Program-made: the position numbers and the translations under genes
DNA from: Streptomyces hygroscopicus subsp. hygroscopicus
GTDB taxonomy: Bacteria > Actinomycetota > Actinomycetes > Streptomycetales > Streptomycetaceae
Assembly (NCBI RefSeq): GCF_030269125.1
Contig: NZ_BSSM01000026.1
Location: 1-64,000 of the forward strand
Direction of reading: 5' to 3'
Length of the DNA: 64,000 nucleotides
Part shown: positions 42,237-50,871 of the stretch, one piece after another
How positions within the stretch are numbered: the stretch's first letter is position 1
Layout: each line of letters starts with the position of its first letter
The notes under the pieces: model-generated
Database searches by the model: none
Seen by the model: only the letters and a program-made list of their open reading frames with translations
What the model was told of the DNA's origin: nothing

Positions 42237-42452
42237 ATGCCGACGGACACGGTCGGACGATTCATGGCGGCCCTGGACCCCGATCAGCGGGAGACCATCG
42301 GCGCGAAGCCGCGCGCCGAGCAGGAGCAGCTGGCGGCGGCCTGGGAGCGGGAGCTGGAGGCGGACGACGAACTGGACACCCTGGACGAGCTGTCCCCACC
42401 GGCCGCGGAGGCCGAGGCGGCACGCCGCGTCCTGCACCGCGAGGCGGGCTGA
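42237..42452 (+). CDS. Small acidic helical protein of 71 residues
   Basis: ATG at 42237 follows AAGGAG at good spacing. The protein is strongly helical and acidic (REQEQLAAAW-type runs, LEADDELDTLDELSPPAAEAEAARR). No Cys, no signal, no membrane segment. It has the look of short conserved actinobacterial proteins of unknown role. It follows the PIG-L gene on the same strand after 75 bases. Confidence 0.6.
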   Translation: MPTDTVGRFMAALDPDQRETIGAKPRAEQEQLAAAWERELEADDELDTLDELSPPAAEAEAARRVLHREAG

Positions 42453-42996
42453 ACGACCGCCGCACGCCCCTGGGACGCCCTCCGCCCCCGACCCGTGAAG
42501 CCGGACGGCGCCGACCGCCTTGCCCCGGTCGTCCGCCGGGGCGAGACGCAAGGCCGGGCCAACGATCATCTCCGAGCCGAGACGTCCCCCCGTCACCGGT
42601 CACAGGCCGGGGACGGACCGCCCACCGCCCCACCGTGGGCCACGAGGCCGAGTGGCGTCCGCCGCCGGGCCCGAGGCAGGTCCTGGGCCAGGGCCCGGAG
42701 CGACAACCGTCAGGGCCCGGAGACGGCCCCGCGATGTCATGGCCGGCCAGGCCGGGGCGGGCAGGTCCTCGGTCCGGGGCGCCCCGCCGGGCCCCGCGTC
42801 CCGAGCACGGGCGGCACCGGCCTGCCCTCCCGCCCCCGGGCCGAAGCGCCCGGCGAGTGGCCGTCGGCGGACCCCCGAGATGGCCCGCCGCGCCGTGGGC
42901 AGCGCGGCCGGCGGCACCCACGGCCCGGAGCCGAGGGCCCGCCGCCTCATGGCCGAGAGGCGGGACACCGGCGTCGTCCGGCGGGACATCCCCGTC
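42453..42996. other. Gap of about 540 bases without a convincing gene
   Basis: Frames are open on both strands but composition is Arg/Pro/Gly-rich with no domain, and no start with a ribosome site. Direct GC-rich repeats of the type GGGCCCGGAG occur around 42690-42730. It may hold the terminators of the two flanking genes. Confidence 0.4.
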
Positions 42997-43548
42997 TCAG
43001 GCCCGCAGCGCGCTGTCCAGTTCCCGGATGAATCCGCCCACGCGGCCCCCTCCGGGAGGTGCGACGGGCAGTCGGCCGAGTACGACGGTGACCGCGGCCG
43101 GGGCGTGACCGCGCGCCCATGCGAGGGCCGCGGCGGCGACCGCCGGGTCCTCGGCGGCCGCCAGCTCCGCCGCCCGTGCCGCGTGGGCCGCCGCGCCGAG
43201 GATGTGTTTGACCTGGTGGGCGTCGGCGAGGGGGTGGAGGAACGCGGCACCGGCCGCGTGGCTCGCGGCGCGGGCGGCGTCGGCGGCGACCGGTGAGCCG
43301 GCCTCCCGCGCCGCGCGGAACGCCGCGAACCCGCAGCGGCGCAGCGCCTGGGTGCGCCGGCCGCCGTCGGCGAAGGCACGGGCCGCGTCGACGGCCTCGC
43401 GGGGGCGGGCGTCGGCGGCGACGCTCTGTTCGAAGAGGGGCAGTGCCCTGCTCGCGCAGTCGGCCGCGTATCCCGTGATCTTCCGCAGTTCGTCCTCGGT
43501 CAGCTCTATCCGGTCCGGCCGGTCCGTTTTCCCTGGCGTGGTCGGCAT
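42997..43548 (-). CDS. Ala-rich helical protein of the putative-immunity type
   Basis: A 183-residue, almost all-helical and Ala-rich protein: ELTEDELRKITGYAADCASRALPLFEQSVAADARPREAVDAARAFADGG, then AALAWARGHAPAAV and GGFIRELDSALRA. The repeat of Ala-helices with conserved AARAFADGG and AAHAARAAELA fits the Streptomyces family labelled putative immunity protein or SbcC-like. No toxin gene is next to it. The ATG at 43546-43548 was chosen; the frame continues far upstream as an artefact over the MgtA gene. Function is unknown. Confidence 0.7.
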   Translation of the reverse strand: MPTTPGKTDRPDRIELTEDELRKITGYAADCASRALPLFEQSVAADARPREAVDAARAFADGGRRTQALRRCGFAAFRAAREAGSPVAADAARAASHAAGAAFLHPLADAHQVKHILGAAAHAARAAELAAAEDPAVAAAALAWARGHAPAAVTVVLGRLPVAPPGGGRVGGFIRELDSALRA

Positions 43549-43740
43549 CGCCCCATCCTGCCGCGGACCGGCCCCGCGCCGCAGGACGTTGAGTCGGCCG
43601 GGATGGCCCGAACGGCCCCGTGGCGATCTCGGGGCGGACGCGGAGACTGGTGACCGAGCGGCCGGTGAGGCCGACGTCCTCTCGGGCAGGAGCTTCCTCG
43701 TCATGCAGCACCGCACCAGTGTCGTCATCAGGGGCCGGGC

Positions 43741-46374
43741 ATGGTGACCACGGCCGTGGGCGCCGGCCCCGGTGCCGCGAGCGGGATCGGCGCGGCGGCG
43801 GCGCGGCCCGGCGAGGAGGTGCTGCGCGAACTGGGCGTGGCGGAGACCGGGCTGGCCGGGGAGGAGGCGGAGCGGCGGCTGGTGCGCTGGGGGCCGAACG
43901 CGGTCCGCTCGCACCGGGCGCGCGGTCTGCTCGTCCTCTGGCACCAGGTGCGCTCCCCTCTGCTCGGCCTGCTGCTGGCCGCCGCTGTCGTGTCGTACTT
44001 CGTCGGCGAACGCAACGACGCGGTGATCATCGCGGTGATCGTCGCCCTCTCGGTCGGTCTCGGCTTCGTCAACGAGTACCGGGCGGAGAAGACCGCCGAA
44101 TCCCTGCACGCCCGCATCCGGCACCAGGTGCTGGTGCTGCGCGACGGCCGTCCGCAAGAGGTCGACGTCACCCGGCTGGTCCCGGGCGACGTGGTGGAGC
44201 TGCGGCTCGGCGATGTGGTACCCGCGGATCTGCGGCTGCTGTCGGTGACCGAGCTGAGCTGCGACGAGTCCGCGCTGACCGGCGAGTCCCTGCCGGTCGC
44301 CAAGGACACGGCGGCCGTGCCCGCCGGCTCCGCGCTCGCGGAGCTGACCGGATGTGCGCTGATGGGCAGCGTGGTGCACGCGGGCAGCGGGCGGGGGGTG
44401 GTGGTCGCGACGGGCGCGCGCACCGAGTTCGGGGCGATCGCGGCCGGGCTCGGCGAGCACCAGCTGGAGACCGAGTTCCAGGTGGGGCTGCGGCGCTTCT
44501 CCATGCTTCTGGTCTACGTCGCGGGCGCGCTGACCACGACGATCTTCGTGATCAACGTGGTGCTGCACAAACCGCTCATCGACGCCCTGCTGTTCTCCCT
44601 CGCGATCGCGGTCGGCATCACGCCCCAGTTGCTCCCGGCGGTGGTCTCCACCAGCCTCGCGGCCGGTTCGCGGCGGCTGAGCAGGCTCAAGGTGCTGGTC
44701 AAGCGGCTGGTGTGCATCGAGGACCTCGGCGACGTGGACGTCCTGTTCACCGACAAGACCGGCACGCTGACGCTGGGGCGCATCGAGTTCATGCGGCCGG
44801 TGCCGCTGGGCGGCGACTCGGCGCAGGACGTGTTGCGGTGGGGGCTGCTGTGCACGGAGACGGAGTTCGACCAGGGCCGGGCGGTCGGCGGCAACCCGCT
44901 GGACGCGGCGCTGTGGGCCTCCCCCGCGGCCGACGCCCAGCGCGCCGCGGTGGCCGGGTGCGCCAAGGTGGGGCTGCTGCCGTTCGACCATGAGCGGCGG
45001 CTGGTCTCCGTGACCGTCACCGACGCCTCGGGCGCCGCGCTGCTGGTGACCAAGGGCGCCCCGGAGACCGTACTGGAGCGCTGTGGACAGGTGCCGGAGG
45101 ACGCGCGCCGGCGGCTGGAGGCGGAGTTCGCGGCGGGCAACCGGGTGGTGGCCGTCGCCACGCGCCCCCTGCCGACCGCCGCGGCGCCCACCGCCGAGGA
45201 CGAACGGGGCCTCCGGCTCGCCGGGCTGCTGGTCTTCCTGGACCCGCCGAAGCCGGACGCGGCGGCGGCGCTCGAACGGCTGGCCGGGCTCGGGATCGGC
45301 GTGAAGATCGTGACCGGGGACAATGCCGCGGTGGCCGTGAAGGTCTGCCACGACCTGGGGCTCGGCGAGGTCTCCGCGCTCACCGGCACGGAGCTGGACG
45401 GCCTGGACGACGCCGAGCTGACCGCCGCCATCGCCCGGACGACCGTGTTCGCGCGGGTGAGTCCGGAGCAGAAGGCGCGGATCGTCCGGTTGCAGCGGCA
45501 GACGGGCAGCGATGTCGCCTTCCTGGGTGACGGCGTCAACGACGCGCTCGCCCTGCACGCCGCCGACGTGGGTATCTCCGTGGACTCGGCCACCGATGTC
45601 GCCAAGGACGCGGCGGACATCATCCTGCTGGAGAAGAGCCTCGGCGTCCTCGCGAACGGGGTCGCCGAGGGGCGGCGCATCTTCGCCAACACGATCAAGT
45701 ACGTGCTGATGGGGACGTCCAGCAACTTCGGCAACATGTTCAGCGCCGCCGGTGCCTCCCTCTTCCTGAGCTTCCTGCCGATGCTGCCCTCGCAGATCCT
45801 GCTGAACAACCTGCTGTACGACACCAGCCAGCTGGCGATTCCCACCGACGAGGTGGACGAGGAGCAGGTCCGCCGCCCGGCGCACTGGGACATCGCGTTC
45901 ATCCGCCGGTTCATGCTGTGCTTCGGCCCGATCAGCTCGGTGTTCGACTTCGCCACCTTCGGGGTCATGCTGTGGGTCTTCCACGCCGGGCCCGCGCAGT
46001 TCCGCACCGGCTGGTTCGTGGAGTCCCTCGCCACCCAGACCCTGGTCATCTTCGCGATCCGCACCCGGCGCAGCCCGTTCTGGCGCAGCCGGGCGAGCCT
46101 GCCGCTGGTGCTGACCACACTGGCCGTGGTCGTCATGGCGGCCGTGCTGCCGATCACCCCGCTCGCCCCCACCCTCGGCTTCCAGCGGCTTCCCCTCGGC
46201 TACTTCGCCGCGCTGTCCGGGATGGTGGTGTGCTACCTCGCCCTGGTGGAGGTGGCCAAGCGCCTCTTCTACCGGACCCGGCCCGGCGAGGCCGGCCCGC
46301 GCGCCGCGGTCGGCCGCCGCCACCTGCGGCGCCGCGCGGCCCGCTTCAGCACGGTCGGCCGGGTGGCCCACTGA
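43741..46374 (+). CDS. mgtA: Mg2+-importing P-type ATPase
   Basis: An 877-residue P3-type ATPase of the MgtA/MgtB group. It has an N-terminal cytosolic helix region, SCDESALTGESLPVAK in the A-domain, the phosphorylation site Asp338 in DKTGTLTLG, and FLGDGVNDALALHAADVGISVDSATDVAKDAADIILLEKSL in the hinge. About ten membrane helices are visible. It imports Mg2+ and is usually induced by low magnesium. The 190-base leader (43549-43740) has no M-box or other riboswitch that I can recognise by eye. The 5' flank is convergent-free, so it is probably a single gene. Confidence 0.9.
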   Translation: MVTTAVGAGPGAASGIGAAAARPGEEVLRELGVAETGLAGEEAERRLVRWGPNAVRSHRARGLLVLWHQVRSPLLGLLLAAAVVSYFVGERNDAVIIAVIVALSVGLGFVNEYRAEKTAESLHARIRHQVLVLRDGRPQEVDVTRLVPGDVVELRLGDVVPADLRLLSVTELSCDESALTGESLPVAKDTAAVPAGSALAELTGCALMGSVVHAGSGRGVVVATGARTEFGAIAAGLGEHQLETEFQVGLRRFSMLLVYVAGALTTTIFVINVVLHKPLIDALLFSLAIAVGITPQLLPAVVSTSLAAGSRRLSRLKVLVKRLVCIEDLGDVDVLFTDKTGTLTLGRIEFMRPVPLGGDSAQDVLRWGLLCTETEFDQGRAVGGNPLDAALWASPAADAQRAAVAGCAKVGLLPFDHERRLVSVTVTDASGAALLVTKGAPETVLERCGQVPEDARRRLEAEFAAGNRVVAVATRPLPTAAAPTAEDERGLRLAGLLVFLDPPKPDAAAALERLAGLGIGVKIVTGDNAAVAVKVCHDLGLGEVSALTGTELDGLDDAELTAAIARTTVFARVSPEQKARIVRLQRQTGSDVAFLGDGVNDALALHAADVGISVDSATDVAKDAADIILLEKSLGVLANGVAEGRRIFANTIKYVLMGTSSNFGNMFSAAGASLFLSFLPMLPSQILLNNLLYDTSQLAIPTDEVDEEQVRRPAHWDIAFIRRFMLCFGPISSVFDFATFGVMLWVFHAGPAQFRTGWFVESLATQTLVIFAIRTRRSPFWRSRASLPLVLTTLAVVVMAAVLPITPLAPTLGFQRLPLGYFAALSGMVVCYLALVEVAKRLFYRTRPGEAGPRAAVGRRHLRRRAARFSTVGRVAH

Positions 46375-46476
46375 GGGACGTCTCACCGGACCCTGCCGCC
46401 GGGTCCGGCGCCGCGGGCGGCTACTGTCACCTGTCGTCCGGTGTGCTCCCTGTAGGCAGGTGGAGGAAGCTTTTCC

Positions 46477-47511
46477 ATGTCTGGTCACGCGACGGCCGTC
46501 GCAGCGGTCGGGAGCCTGCCGGAGCTGACACCCGCGCGAGCCCTGGCATCGTGGCAGGTCGACGTGCCCGCGCTGGTCCTGATCGCCCTGCTGGGCGGCC
46601 TGTACGGCTGGGGTGTGCTCCGGGTGCGCCGGGCGGGCGGCACCTGGTCGCCGGGCCGGATCCTCGCGTTCACGCTGCTGGGCCTCGGCGGGCTCGCGGT
46701 GGCCACCATGTCGAGCCTCGCGGTCTACGACCACGTCCTGTTCTGGCCGGCCGCGGTGCAGAACGTCCTGCTGGACCTCGTCACCCCGCTCGGCCTGGCC
46801 CTGGGCGATCCGCTGCGGCTCGCCGTCGAGGCACTGCCCGGCGGGGGCGCCGGGCGGGTGCAGAAGGTGATGACCGGCCGGATCGTACGACTGCTCACCT
46901 TCCCCCTGGTCAGTACGGCCCTCGTGCTGGGAACCGAGCTGACGGTCTACTTCACGCCGTACTTCGCCACGGCCCTGCGCGTCGGCTGGCTGCACGAGCT
47001 GATGTACCTGCACCTGCTGGCGGCCGGCTCGCTGTTCGTCGTACCGGTGCTCACGCGCGAGGAGGCGCTGCCCGCCTGGTGCAGCCACCCGGTGCGCGCG
47101 GCCCTGGTGTTCCTGGACGGCGTCATCGACGCGGTGCCCGGCCTCGTGGTGATGACGCACGGCACGCTGATCGCCGGGGCCTGGTACCTGCACCACGCGC
47201 CGGCCTGGTCGCCGGACGTCCGGCACGACCAGCAGATCGGCGGCGGCGCCATGCTGAGCATCGCCGAGCTGGTCGCCCTGCCCTTCCTGCTGGCGATCCT
47301 CGTGCAGTGGGCGCGCGCCGAACGCGTCCAGGCCGCGGCGCTCGACCGGCGTCTGGACCGTGACCTCACGCCGGTGGTGTCCCCGGCGCACGAGGCCGGC
47401 CGGACCGAGGGCGCGTCCGACGGGGCCGAGGCCGTTCGGGTACGGCCCTGGTGGGAGACGGAGCAGAACGAGGTGGCCACCCGGATCCGCCGCCAGCACG
47501 GGCAGGACTGA
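46477..47511 (+). CDS. CtaG-like (caa3-type) cytochrome c oxidase assembly membrane protein
   Basis: A 344-residue membrane protein with about seven hydrophobic segments (VPALVLIALLGGLYGWGVL first, AMLSIAELVALPFLLAILVQWA last) and conserved His in LYDH-like and MYLHLLAAGS segments. This fits the caa3_CtaG/DUF1404-like family, involved in copper delivery to or assembly of cytochrome oxidase in Gram-positive bacteria. The cytosolic tail of 60 residues is charged. It follows mgtA after 100 bases. No oxidase subunit is nearby. Confidence 0.82.
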   Translation: MSGHATAVAAVGSLPELTPARALASWQVDVPALVLIALLGGLYGWGVLRVRRAGGTWSPGRILAFTLLGLGGLAVATMSSLAVYDHVLFWPAAVQNVLLDLVTPLGLALGDPLRLAVEALPGGGAGRVQKVMTGRIVRLLTFPLVSTALVLGTELTVYFTPYFATALRVGWLHELMYLHLLAAGSLFVVPVLTREEALPAWCSHPVRAALVFLDGVIDAVPGLVVMTHGTLIAGAWYLHHAPAWSPDVRHDQQIGGGAMLSIAELVALPFLLAILVQWARAERVQAAALDRRLDRDLTPVVSPAHEAGRTEGASDGAEAVRVRPWWETEQNEVATRIRRQHGQD

Positions 47512-47521
47512 GCGCCCCGGA

Positions 47522-48124
47522 TCAGGGCCGGACGCCCCGGGTGAGGATCACCGCGTAACGGCATTCGGCGTCGGTGGTGTTGGCGAAGACGCGCGGGGCG
47601 GGGTCGCCGAGTTCGAGGGTGTCCCCCGGGCCGAGGTCGTGGATGTCGTCGCCGTCGTGGAAGGTCAGCCGCCCGTCGAGGACCCAGACGACCTGGTGCA
47701 CGAAGGCGAAGGCCGCGGCCGGGTACGGCACCCGGGCGCCCGCCGGCAGCCGGATCTCGGCGACCTCCGCGGGGAAGCGCGGGCCGGTGATCTGACGGCG
47801 CCGGTAACCGGTGGCGGGGTCCCGCCATTCGGACGCCCCGGCACGACGGCACACGCCCGCTTCCCCGTCCGTGTCCCGGTCCCGCTCCGGCGGGGCGCCT
47901 TCCGCGAGGGCGAGCAGGGAGGCGATGCCCAGCTGGAAGGCGGCGGACAGCTTGCCGAGCACCACTGCGGTGGGGCTGCTCTCGCCGCGCTCGATCCGGT
48001 TGATCATGGCACGGGAGACCCCCGACTCCTCCGCCAGCCGGGCCAGGGTCCAGCCGCGCCGTTCCCGCTCGGCGCGGATGCGGGCCGCGATCCGACCGAC
48101 CAGGGGATCTACTATGTTGGACAT
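47522..48124 (-). CDS. XRE-cupin transcriptional regulator
   Basis: A 200-residue protein: an XRE helix-turn-helix (RGWTLARLAEESGVSRAMINRIERGESSPTAVVLGKLS, about residues 24-62) and a C-terminal cupin_2 domain (about 125-195, RVPYPAAAFAFVHQVVWVLDGRLTFHDGDDIHDLGPGDTLEL). This is the common single-component design in which the cupin binds a small ligand. The ATG (48122-48124) overlaps the start codon of the divergent acetyltransferase. The -10-like TATATT on its strand ends six bases before the ATG, so its message is probably leaderless. It most likely controls the acetyltransferase. Confidence 0.87.
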   Translation of the reverse strand: MSNIVDPLVGRIAARIRAERERRGWTLARLAEESGVSRAMINRIERGESSPTAVVLGKLSAAFQLGIASLLALAEGAPPERDRDTDGEAGVCRRAGASEWRDPATGYRRRQITGPRFPAEVAEIRLPAGARVPYPAAAFAFVHQVVWVLDGRLTFHDGDDIHDLGPGDTLELGDPAPRVFANTTDAECRYAVILTRGVRP

Positions 48125-48136
48125 GCTTCCAATATA
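48110..48136. promoter_or_regulatory. Overlapping divergent leaderless promoters with an operator dyad
   Basis: TACTAT (48110-48115) is a plus-strand -10 box placed seven bases before the ATG at 48123; on the minus strand TATATT (48131-48136 region) stands six bases before the ATG at 48124. The dyad TATGTTGG/CCAATATA (48113-48120 and 48129-48136, one mismatch) covers both start codons and both -10 boxes, an ideal place for the XRE-cupin regulator. Confidence 0.65.
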
Positions 48137-48641
48137 TGAGAAAGATCGTGCGGTGACGGTGCGCCCCGCGTGCGCCGGTGACGCGGAGGCGGTGCGCGCG
48201 ATCCGCAACCACGCGATCGAGCATTCGACGGCCCTGTGGACCGAGACCCCGCAGTCGCCCGCCGAGGCCGAGGCATGGCTGGCGAGGCACCTGGAGCGCG
48301 GTTCGGCGTTCGTGGCCGAGGCGGACGGCGAGGTGACCGGGTTCGCCACCTTCGCGCCCTGGCGGGAGCTGGAGGGCTACCGGCACACCGTGGAGGACTC
48401 GGTCTACGTCCGCGAGGGCCGGCACGGGCTCGGTATCGGTTCCACGTTGCTCGCCACGCTCATCGCGGCGGCGCGCGAGGCGGGCCACCACCTCGTGATC
48501 GCCGGTATCGAGGCGGGCAACGGCGCGTCGATCCGGCTCCACGAGCGCTTCGGGTTCGAGCACGCCGGGACGGTGCGGGAGGCCGGCGTCAAGTTCGGCC
48601 GCCGCCTGGACCTGACGCTCATGCGGCTGGCGCTGGACTGA
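48123..48641 (+). CDS. PAT-like GNAT acetyltransferase
   Basis: A 172-residue GNAT enzyme of the phosphinothricin/methionine-sulfone acetyltransferase type. It has VRPACAGDAEAVRAIRNHAIEHSTALWTETPQ at the N-terminus, YREL-like GYRHTVEDSVYVREGRHGLGIGSTLLATLI for the acetyl-CoA loop and AGIEAGNGASIRLHERFGFEHAGTVREAGVKFGR at the end. Such enzymes N-acetylate glutamate-like amines and can give herbicide or toxin resistance. ATG 48123 fits a leaderless transcript; ATG 48114 lies upstream in the same frame. It is divergent to an XRE-cupin regulator that probably represses or activates it. Confidence 0.88.
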   Translation: MLPIYEKDRAVTVRPACAGDAEAVRAIRNHAIEHSTALWTETPQSPAEAEAWLARHLERGSAFVAEADGEVTGFATFAPWRELEGYRHTVEDSVYVREGRHGLGIGSTLLATLIAAAREAGHHLVIAGIEAGNGASIRLHERFGFEHAGTVREAGVKFGRRLDLTLMRLALD

Positions 48642-48778
48642 GCCGGGCCGCCGCACCCGTGGGCTGGTCAGGCGTCTCCCGAGATGCGGGGCGCGGCGGC
48701 CGGTCGTTTACTGAAGCCCGCCCGGTGCGTTGCCGAACGCCACCCGAGGGCGCCGTGGGCGGTGGAGGTGGAGCGGGC

Positions 48779-50113
48779 GTGAGCGGCACGGTCGGGCAGT
48801 CCCCCGCGGCCGACGACCCGGCGAGGCTGCTCCTGAGCCGCGGCTATCTCCGGCTGCTTCCGCTGTCGCTGGTGCTCGGGGTGCCCATCGCTCTCGCCAG
48901 TTTCTTCTTCGTCGGCCTCCAGCACTGGCTCCAGCACCTGGTGTGGCAGGAACTGCCCCACGCCCTCGGCCTCGGGCGCGCCCCCTGGTGGTGGCCGCTG
49001 CCCGCGCTGACCCTGGCCGGACTGATCCTCGCACCGATCGTCACCCGGCTGCCCGGGGCGGGCGGGCATGTCCCGGTGCACGGCCTCGGCGGTGACCCCG
49101 TCGGCCCGCGCGCCCTGCCGGGCGTGGCGCTGGCCGCCGTACTCACCCTTCCGCTGGGCGTGACCCTCGGCCCGGAGGCGCCGCTGATGGCGGTCGGGTC
49201 CGCGCTCGCGCTGCTCGGTGTGCGGGCGCTGCGGCGGCATCCGGTGGATCCCGCCTCGGCGAAGGTCGTGGCCACCGCGGGGTCCACGGCGGCGATCTCC
49301 ACCATTCTGGGCGGTCCGGTGGTGGCCGCCATCATGGTCGTGGAGGCCGTCGGGCTCGCCGGGCCCCGGCTCGCCGTGCTGTTGCTGCCCTGCCTGACCG
49401 CGAGCGGGGCGGGCGCGCTCGTGTTCACCGGGTTCGGCCACTGGACCGGCCTGTCGACGGGCGCCCTCGCGTTGCCGACGGTGCCGCCGGACGCCCTCCC
49501 GGACGCGGGCGACTTCCTGTGGGGGCTGCCGGCGGCCGCGCTGGTCGCCGTACTCGTCTCGACGGCCCACCAGTTCGGCGAGCGCGCCCACCGGTGGACC
49601 TCCGCGCGCGCCACGGCGGTCCGCACGTCGGCGTGCGCCATGGCCGTCGGGGTGTGTCTGACGGCGTACGCCCTGCTGACCGGCCGCTCGCCCGAGGAGG
49701 CGGCGCTGTCCGGGCAGACGACGCTCGGGCAGATGGCCGAGGACCCGCGCGGGTGGTCGGTGCTCGCGCTGGTGGCGCTGGCGCTCTGCAAGGCGCTCGC
49801 CTGGGGCATCAGCCTGGGCAGCCTGCGCGGGGGCCCGATCTTCCCGGCCGTGCTGATCGGCGTGGCGACCGGGCTGGCCTGCTCGGGCCTGCCGGGGCTC
49901 GGCGCCGCGCCCGCGTTCGCGCTGGGCATCACGGCGGCGGCGACCGTCGTCACCGGGCAGCCCCTCACCAGCTGCGTCCTGGCGGTGCTGCTGCTCGGAC
50001 GCGACGCGTACAACCAGATGCCGCTCATCGTGCTGGCGGCGGTGACCGCCCTGCTCGTCAGCAGCCGGCTGCGGGCCCGCCCCCGGCCGGGATGCGCGCC
50101 GTCCGACGCCTGA
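48779..50113 (+). CDS. ClC-family chloride channel/transporter
   Basis: A 444-residue membrane protein of the ClC fold. The signature loops are present in modified form: GVTLGPEAPLMAVGSALA (the GKxGPxxH-region analogue GPEAPL), GPVVAAIMVVEA and GSLRGGPIFPAVLIG. A typical GREGP is not visible; the loop reads LGPEAP, as in the divergent actinobacterial branch. About ten hydrophobic helices can be traced. It should move chloride or fluoride-like anions in exchange with protons; direction and ion cannot be fixed. GTG 48779 has GGTGGAGGTGGAG upstream. Confidence 0.85.
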   Translation: MSGTVGQSPAADDPARLLLSRGYLRLLPLSLVLGVPIALASFFFVGLQHWLQHLVWQELPHALGLGRAPWWWPLPALTLAGLILAPIVTRLPGAGGHVPVHGLGGDPVGPRALPGVALAAVLTLPLGVTLGPEAPLMAVGSALALLGVRALRRHPVDPASAKVVATAGSTAAISTILGGPVVAAIMVVEAVGLAGPRLAVLLLPCLTASGAGALVFTGFGHWTGLSTGALALPTVPPDALPDAGDFLWGLPAAALVAVLVSTAHQFGERAHRWTSARATAVRTSACAMAVGVCLTAYALLTGRSPEEAALSGQTTLGQMAEDPRGWSVLALVALALCKALAWGISLGSLRGGPIFPAVLIGVATGLACSGLPGLGAAPAFALGITAAATVVTGQPLTSCVLAVLLLGRDAYNQMPLIVLAAVTALLVSSRLRARPRPGCAPSDA

Positions 50114-50139
50114 CGTGCGCCGCCTGAAAACCGACGTGC

Positions 50140-50692
50140 GCGGTCCGCCGCTCGCCGCGGCCCCCGAACCGCCGGGCGTGAACCTCGATGTCGGCGTACC
50201 GGTCGCGGGTCAGCAGGGCGCGGGCGGCGGCCGGGCAGGGGGCCCGGAGCAGGGCCGCGGTGCCCAGCCAGGCGGTGGCGTCGTCCGAGAGCAGGGGATC
50301 GTGGGCGATCAGGTCGTCGCCGCGCCCGGCCGGAACCGTGAGGCCCGGAGCACGGGCTGCGGTCAAGGACGAGCGGAGGTGCGTCCGCCGGGGAAGTCCC
50401 GCATGGTGCGCCCGAGCAGATCGCGCCGGCGCCGCAGCAGCACGTCCTGGTAGTCGCCCGCCTGGTAGCCGGGCTCGTCGAAGGCGAACGCGCGGGCGGC
50501 GGCGGGATCCGGCAGGTCCAGGATGTGCACGCTGCCGGTGGGCACCTCGCCGTCGGCCGCGAGCGTCGGGCCGCGGGCGATCATCTCCTTGGCGAACCGG
50601 TCCATGTACGACCAGTGCTCCTCCAGCAACTCCATGCGGAGCGCGCGGGAGCCGGATCGGTCGCGGTGGTGGCAGAGGAACTCCGTGCGCAC
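50140..50692 (-). pseudogene. YciI-family protein, frameshifted
   Basis: From GTG 50690-50692 the frame encodes a good YciI-type domain: RTEFLCHHRDRSGSRALRMELLEEHWSYMDRFAKEMIARGP and TGSVHILDLPDPAAARAFAFDEPGYQAG. It ends at a TGA at 50363. The second half of a double YciI protein then continues in another frame (GLTVPAGRGDDLIAHDPLLSDDATAWLGTAALLRAP...RYADIEVHARRFGGR), down to about 50150. The two halves together match one tandem YciI protein, so one or two lost bases near 50370 broke it. The region upstream of 50692 to the esterase gene holds only spacer. Confidence 0.6.
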
Positions 50693-50871
50693 ACTCTCCC
50701 GCGCCGATCGCCGCCGCTTCACGCCCTTTTCCCGCACCGGGGTGGTCCCGCCCCGGGCGGGCAGGAGACCCCGCGGGCGCTCCGCGTGCGGCACCGGGAG
50801 AAACCGTGCACTGTGGGTACGTCGGCCGTCCGCCCGCCGGTCCGACGGTCCGAGGATGCCGAGGAGAACCG

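Noticed and set aside
42997..47499. Open minus-strand frame of about 1500 codons
   Set aside because: It runs antisense through mgtA and the CtaG-like gene; composition is Arg/His/Gln-rich and domain-free. Only its last 183 codons form a real gene.
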